Origin: Pardosa pseudoannulata
Taxonomy: Eukaryota > Arthropoda > Arachnida > Araneae > Lycosidae
Assembly (NCBI GenBank): GCA_032207245.1
Contig: CM063500.1
Location: 78,819,625 to 78,883,624, forward strand
DNA: 64,000 nt
Reading direction: 5' to 3'
Shown here: piece by piece, positions 58,941 through 64,000 of the stretch
Layout: every line of letters begins with the position of its first letter
Numbering within the stretch: the stretch's first letter is position 1
Program-made: the position numbers and the translations under genes
Notes under the pieces: model-generated
Told to the model about the DNA's origin: nothing
Databases searched by the model: none
What the model saw: only the letters and a program-made list of their open reading frames with translations

Positions 58941-59788
58941 CATATATATGACAGTAAATATTGAATGTCATATTACATTTTATGTTAATCTACCACATTC
59001 AAATCGCTAATTGAGGTACTAAGGCTATTGCAGTTATCCTATAAATTATCCCTTATAATATCAGTCTTTGCATTTAAGCTTAAAACGCTTCCGGGTTGTC
59101 CACCTCAAAAATTTATTACTTTTGTATTAAATTAGTTACTATAATCAGATTCAAAACACGCATTATTTATTGTAAATACAAAAAAAAAAAAAAAATGTAA
59201 TATCGCGAGTAAAATCCTTGAAGTTGATAATATGGACATTCAAAACAGCTATTCTATTTTCGAATAAAAATTTTTTTTTAATCTTAATGACTTATAATGA
59301 ACATTGAATATCAATTATATATGTGTCCTTATATTTTATATATTTATATATGTTAATAAATATTGAATATCTTGCATGTCATGGTAATTGACAATGATCA
59401 AATCACTAATTGAGGGTACGAGAGCTAATTGCAGTTATCCTGTAAATTAGGACATCTAATAATGGCCTTTATATCTCAGACAAGAATCCCGGGTTATCCG
59501 CCTCAAAATGTTTATTATTTTTAATTACATTCATTACTATAACCGCATTGTAAATATCAGAAAAGTAACACCCCGATAAAATCATGGAGGTTTTTTGTGA
59601 AGTAATAAAAATAAATCGTTCCGGGATTGTTAGTAAAAATGATTTGTTCCCTGGATGAATGTCATTGCAGTGAAATCCAGTTTTAATTTCATTTCAGTTA
59701 CAATATCATTTATGTGATGTCATTTTGTAACACTTTCATGAATTATATTAGCTTCAGTCAGTATAAATTTTAAAGCTGAACACCTAAA

Positions 59789-59791
<3 letters not shown>

Positions 59792-59872
<81 letters not shown>

Positions 59873-60035
59873 TCACTTTATATATGTGCGTATATAAATA
59901 TATATATACATACATACATATATATACATACATTCATATACATATACATATATATACATTCATATACATATACATAAAAATACATATACATACATTCATG
60001 TACATATATATGTACATACATATACGTATACAGGA
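59792..60035. repeat. TA, TG and TACA compound microsatellite
   Basis: A TA run, then (TG)n at 59839-59872, then degenerate TATACATA repeats. Confidence 0.95.
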
Positions 60036-60189
60036 CCAGGACTAGTAGATTGTGCAGTGTGTGCATGCACGAAGGCGGCAAAATTTTTAGGGCGACCGAT
60101 ATAATATCAACTATATATACGCACTGATATAAGGTAGCCCAATATTACCTTGTGCGCAAGTGGCTAATAACACAGAATTGGCCATGTAC

Positions 60190-60245
60190 AAACACATATA
60201 CATACATCTACATATGTATACATACAATTATGTAAATATATATCT

Positions 60246-60301
<56 letters not shown>

Positions 60302-60320
60302 TTGTGTGTATACATGTGTA
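60190..60320. repeat. (CA)n-(TA)n-(TG)n microsatellite
   Basis: CA run at 60246-60264, short TA, then TG at 60280-60308, so the tract is self-complementary. Confidence 0.95.
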
Positions 60321-60720
60321 TATAATAGTCTCGTGGCTGTTGGTGGCATATTTAAATGCTATGTGTATATATAGAAATAAAGGTGATTGCTACATATAAA
60401 AGATCAGTGATATTTTTGTGTTGATAAAAGGTGTTTTCAAATACCTTAATAATAACAAAATCGTCGAAGAGCTAGTTTTATAATTATGAGCTAAAACCAG
60501 TAGAAAAAAAAAACAAATGTAAACCGCAAGGAACATTTAAAAAATCAACAAAAACATTTCAAAAAGTTGAATTTCTGAAAAAACATTTTATTTTTAGAAA
60601 CAATTTTAGTGTTATTTAACTAGTCATATTTTAATGTGCATGTATACAAAGCTTCCCAACTCTTAATAATTTCCAAAGAACTCTTTATAACGTGCACCGC
60701 CCCTTTAACTACCCTTAAAG
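60321..60720. other. AT-rich spacer
   Basis: Nothing recognised. Confidence 0.4.
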
Positions 60721-61085
60721 GCGCTATTTAAATGCACGCTATCTCCGCAGAGAGATTCTGTACTAGTTCTATAAGTAAAAGTTTAAAGGTTGGAAAATTC
60801 GATGGCGGCTTCCTTGCTTGAAGATAGGAGAGATCAACTTCTGGTTCGGTCGAAGTCGCCCTTCCCTTCCCCCCACCCCCACATGATCGGGTTGCCATGG
60901 TGATCTACTCACCCACTTTCTCGAATCGATGTATACCAACCCTACAGAGTGGGGTATTTTTTTTCCTTGTTTTGGACAGCCCGAGAGACATCGTGGAGGA
61001 ATTAAAAAAAAAGACTGGAGTGGACTTTTCAACGATTTTCGATTTCTGCTGCCGAGTTGTGCGTGCTAATATTATGGAATGATTT
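60721..61085 (+). other. GC-richer stretch with weak coding hints (possible exon or pseudogene)
   Basis: TATAAGTA at 60770 precedes an ATG in a good context at 60802 (MAASLLEDRRDQLLVRSKSP) that stops after about 33 codons. Further on, a pyrimidine tract and TTTTGGACAG (to 60978) look like a splice acceptor. They lead into a frame reading PRDIVEELKKKTGVDFSTIF then DFCCRVVRANIME and a stop at 61080-61082. Neither piece was recognised. They could be first and terminal exons, a processed pseudogene or chance. Confidence 0.3.
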
Positions 61086-61187
61086 TTACCTCCCCCCGAA
61101 TAGCCATTGGGATGCTGACATTAAACTGTTGAAACTTTCTGCTGTCAGTGTGTGGTGTTGCGTAATTTGATGTTTAATTTTGTGGGT

Positions 61188-63881
61188 GTAGTTATCAGGG
61201 TTGTAATTTTGACCGGTCAAAACTGATTTTGACTAGGACACTGGATAAAGGTGGTTTTAACCGTCCAAAACTGGTTAAAAGTGGTCAAAAATGGTCAGAA
61301 GTGGTCAGAATTGTTAAAAATTGTTTTAAATGGTTTTAATTTTAATATATAATATCTTTTGTACTTAGAAGCGACTTTTAATAAGCAATAAAAATAGTAA
61401 TGAAGTTAAACAAAATATTACGCTAACAAGTTTATGAGATTTAACATTCTTATACAGTGTAATAAGAATGTTTGAATGTTAAAAATGAACCATGCACATG
61501 CAATTGTAAAAATGTAATCCAGTTGCAGTAAAAAACATAAAATACATTTGGACCTGATGTCTGGTGGGCAGCAATGAAGAAGGCTAAAGGCATTAACATA
61601 AAATTTGTTGATTTGTTGACATTTAATGAACTGTTGTGCCAGCTCTTCATCTATAGAAAGATTATTTTCAAACTTTGGAGTAATCCAAAATAAATTACGA
61701 AGTCGTTTAAATTTAGAGAAAACTACAAAACTTGTTACTACTTTTAACCGTTTTTTGAATTCAACATAATGAACTGTTGTGCCAGCTCTTCATCTATTGA
61801 AAGATTATTTTTAAAGTTTGGAGCAATCCAAAATAAATTACGAAGTCGTTTAAATGTAGAGAAAACTACAAAACTTGTTACTACTTGTAACCGTTTTTTG
61901 AATTCAACATAATGAACTGTTGTGCCAGCTCTTCATCTATTGAAAGATTATTTTTAAAGTTTGGAGCAATCCAAAATAAATTACGAAGTCGTTTAAATGT
62001 AGAGAAAACTGCAAAACTTGTTACTTGTAACCGTTTTTTGAATTCAACATAATGAACTGTTGTGCCAGCTCTTCATCTATTGAAAGATTATTTTTTAAAG
62101 TTTGGAGCAATCCAAAATAAATTACGAAGTCGTTTAAATGTAGAGAAAACTGCAAAACTTGTTACTTGTAACCGTTTTTTGAATTCAACATAATGAACTG
62201 TTGTGCCAGCTCTTCATCTATTGAAAGATTATTTTTAAAGTTTGGAGCAATCCAAAATAAATTACGAAGTCGTTTAAATGTAGAGAAAACTGCAAAACTT
62301 GTTACTTGTAACCGTTTTTTGAATTCAACATAATGAACTGTTGTGCCAGCTCTTCATCTATTGAAAGATTATTTTTAAAGTTTGGAGCAATCCAAAATAA
62401 ATTACGAAGTCGTTTAAATGTAGAGAAAACTGCAAAACTTGTTACTTGTAACCGTTTTTTGAATTCAACATAATGAACTGTTGTGCCAGCTCTTCATCTA
62501 TTGAAAGATTATTTTTAAAGTTTGGAGCAATCCAAAATAAATTACGAAGTCGTTTAAATGTAGAGAAAACTACAAAACTTGTTACTACTTGTAACCGTTT
62601 TTTGAATTCAACATAATGAACTGTTGTGCCAGCTCTTCATCTATTGAAAGATTATTTTTAAAGTTTGGAGCAATCCAAAATAAATTACGAAGTCGTTTAA
62701 ATGTAGAGAAAACTGCAAAACTTGTTACTTGTAACCGTTTTTTGAATTCAACATAATGAACTGTTGTGCCAGCTCTTCATCTATAGAAAGATTTTTTTCA
62801 AAGTTTGGAGCAATCCAAAATAAATTACGAAGTCGTTTAAATGTAGAGAAAACTGCAAAACTTGTTACTTGTAACCGTTTTTTTGAATTCAACATAATGA
62901 ACTGTTGTGCCAGCTCTTCATCTATTGAAAGATTATTTTTAAAGTTTGGAGCAATCCAAAATAAATTACGAAGTCGTTTAAATGTAGAGAAAACTGCAAA
63001 ACTTGTTACTTGTAACCGTTTTTTGAATTCAACATAATGAACTGTTGTGCCAGCTCTTCATCTATAGAAAGATTATTTTCAAAGTTCGGAGTAATCCAAA
63101 ATAAATTACGAAAACATTTAAATGTAGAGAAAACTGCAAAACTTGTTACTTGTAACCGTTTTTTGAATTCAACATAATGAACTGTTGTGCCAGCTCTTCA
63201 TCTATTGAAAGATTATTTTTAAAGTTTGGAGCAATCCAAAATAAATTACGAAGTCGTTTAAATGTAGAGAAAACTGCAAAACTTGTTACTTGTAACCGTT
63301 TTTTGAATTCAACATAATGAACTGTTGTGCCAGCTCTTCATCTATAGAAAGATTTTTTTCAAAGTTTGGAGCAATCCAAAATAAATTACGAAGTCGTTTA
63401 AATGTAGAGAAAACTGCAAAACTTGTTACTTGTAACCGTTTTTTGAATTCAACATAATGAACTGTTGTGCCAGCTCTTCATCTATAGAAAGATTATTTTC
63501 AAAGTTCGGAGTAATCCAAAATAAATTACGAAAACATTTAAATTTAGAGACAACTACAAAATTTGTTACTTGTAACCGTTTTTTGAATTCAACATAAATT
63601 ACATATAAAACAGCTTGTATATAAAAAAAAATAAGTAAAACATTTTTTTTTGTATCTTGGTGTTATGTTATATTTGTTTTTTGCTGGTGTTACTTATATT
63701 ATGACATTTTTAACAAATGTAACTTGCCTTTATCATATGCTAGTAAACTATGTTCGTTCAGTATTAAATATATTGAAAAGTGAATTTCATTGGTCAAAGC
63801 TGGTCAAAATTGATATTGACCAGAACGGTTAAAACCGGTTTAAACCCCCATGGTTAAAACTGATACAACCCTGGTAATTAT
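61188..63881 (+). mobile_element. hAT-type element carrying a 14-copy tandem array of a transposase-derived segment
   Basis: The element runs 61196-63873 (2678 bp). Left end CAGGGTTGTAATTTTGACC, right end inverse CAGGGTTGTATCAGTTTTAA. It is flanked by GTAGTTAT (61188-61195) and GTAATTAT (63874-63881), an 8-bp duplication with one mismatch. Subterminal TGGTCAAAA/TTTTGACC motifs repeat near both ends. The interior holds a short transposase-like piece (about 61550-61620, WWAAMKKAKGIN) and then the tandem array. No intact transposase, so movement would need a helper. Confidence 0.92.
61626..63595 (+). repeat. 14-unit tandem array of a hAT dimerisation-domain segment
   Basis: Units start (ATGAACTGTTGTGCCAGC) at 61626, 61769, 61912, 62052, 62193, 62333, 62473, 62616, 62756, 62897, 63037, 63177, 63317 and 63457. 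Lengths are 140, 141 or 143 bp. The 143-bp units have an extra ACT in TTACTACTTGTAACC. One reading frame gives MNCCASSSSIERLFLKFGAI then QNKLRSRLNVEKTAKLVTCN, the hAT C-terminal motif (SSS.ER.FS..G.I....RSRL......L....N). Most units are 140 bp, so the frame shifts at each junction; the 141-bp unit at 62756 joins two in frame (62756-63037). Confidence 0.95.
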
Positions 63882-64000
63882 CCTTTTAAGATGATTGTAT
63901 CAGGGGTCTGTTTAGGCGAATTTAGGTCCGTTAGCAGAACCTTCACAAAATAGTTTATCTTAAAAACGGACCCTTCACATTATTTTTATTTTAAAAACAA
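63882..64000. other. Window end, no feature
   Basis: AT-rich sequence after the hAT element. Confidence 0.4.

Larger units (their letters stand above)
57700..59580. repeat. Three diverged copies of a dispersed sequence
   Basis: Copies begin near CAAATCGCTAAATGAGGG (57733), CAAATCGCTAATTGAGG (about 59000) and CAAATCACTAATTGAGGG (about 59400). Each continues through GCAATTATCC/GCAGTTATCC, a GCTTCCGTGTTGTCCACC-like stretch and TTAGTTACTATAA. Between copies 1 and 2 lies unrelated sequence (58120-58940). Confidence 0.75.

Noticed and set aside
62756..63037. 93-residue protein with a duplicated motif
   Set aside because: Arises because one array unit is 141 bp and keeps the frame across a junction. 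It lacks promoter, start logic and the rest of the transposase.
61626..63595. CRISPR-like array of regular repeats
   Set aside because: Units are head-to-tail with no unique spacers, encode a transposase motif and lie in a eukaryotic transposon.

Overview
The window is nuclear DNA from an animal, most likely an arthropod and perhaps a spider or other chelicerate. The DNA is AT-rich, with short exons separated by kilobase introns, long TA/CA microsatellites, tRNA-derived SINEs and many cut-and-paste DNA transposon remnants. The animal assignment rests on a clear CREB-type bZIP gene and on GT-AG introns. The chelicerate guess is inference from the repeat style only.

Layout. Positions 1-1882 hold a deleted piggyBac element followed by a related piggyBac MITE. 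Positions 2480-3340 are a minisatellite that contains a SINE fragment. Positions 4560-4800 are a GC-richer stretch with two perfect cAMP-response elements (TGACGTCA), an E-box, an AP-1 site and a hybrid ATF-C/EBP-like site. This is a candidate promoter for the gene that follows. Seven coding exons between 8922 and 32106 splice in frame to a 391-residue CREB homologue with a kinase-inducible domain (RRPSYR), glutamine/threonine-rich activation segments and a C-terminal bZIP. Its introns contain SINEs with intact target-site duplications, hAT, piggyBac, Tc1 and pogo/Tigger elements, and a nested hAT. Exon 6 lies just after a long TA/TG tract.

From 32107 to about 54300 there is no recognisable host gene. 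That region holds the probable CREB 3' UTR, AT-rich sequence, palindromic tandem repeats at 36 kb, Tc1 and pogo remnants at 40-41.8 kb, a possible Gypsy integrase scrap at 43.4 kb, a long-inverted-repeat element at 49.5-50.7 kb and a short hAT element at 51.4-52.2 kb. At 54.3-54.7 kb a promoter-like, GC-richer stretch with a CTCF-like site leads into a 44-codon first exon with a strong splice donor. The rest of that gene lies beyond recognition or beyond the window. From 55 to 60 kb there are tandem duplications and microsatellites. At 60.7-61.1 kb is another GC-richer stretch with weak coding hints.

The most striking structure is at 61196-63873. It is a 2.68-kb hAT-type element, with TIRs and a near-perfect 8-bp target duplication, in which a segment encoding the hAT C-terminal dimerisation motif is amplified into 14 tandem copies of 140-143 bp. 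A shorter sister element at 51418-52234, in opposite orientation, carries one copy of the same segment, so the array appears to have grown inside the transposon.

No computations or database searches were run. Gene and family names come from reading motifs. Element ends were counted by eye and could be off by a base or two.
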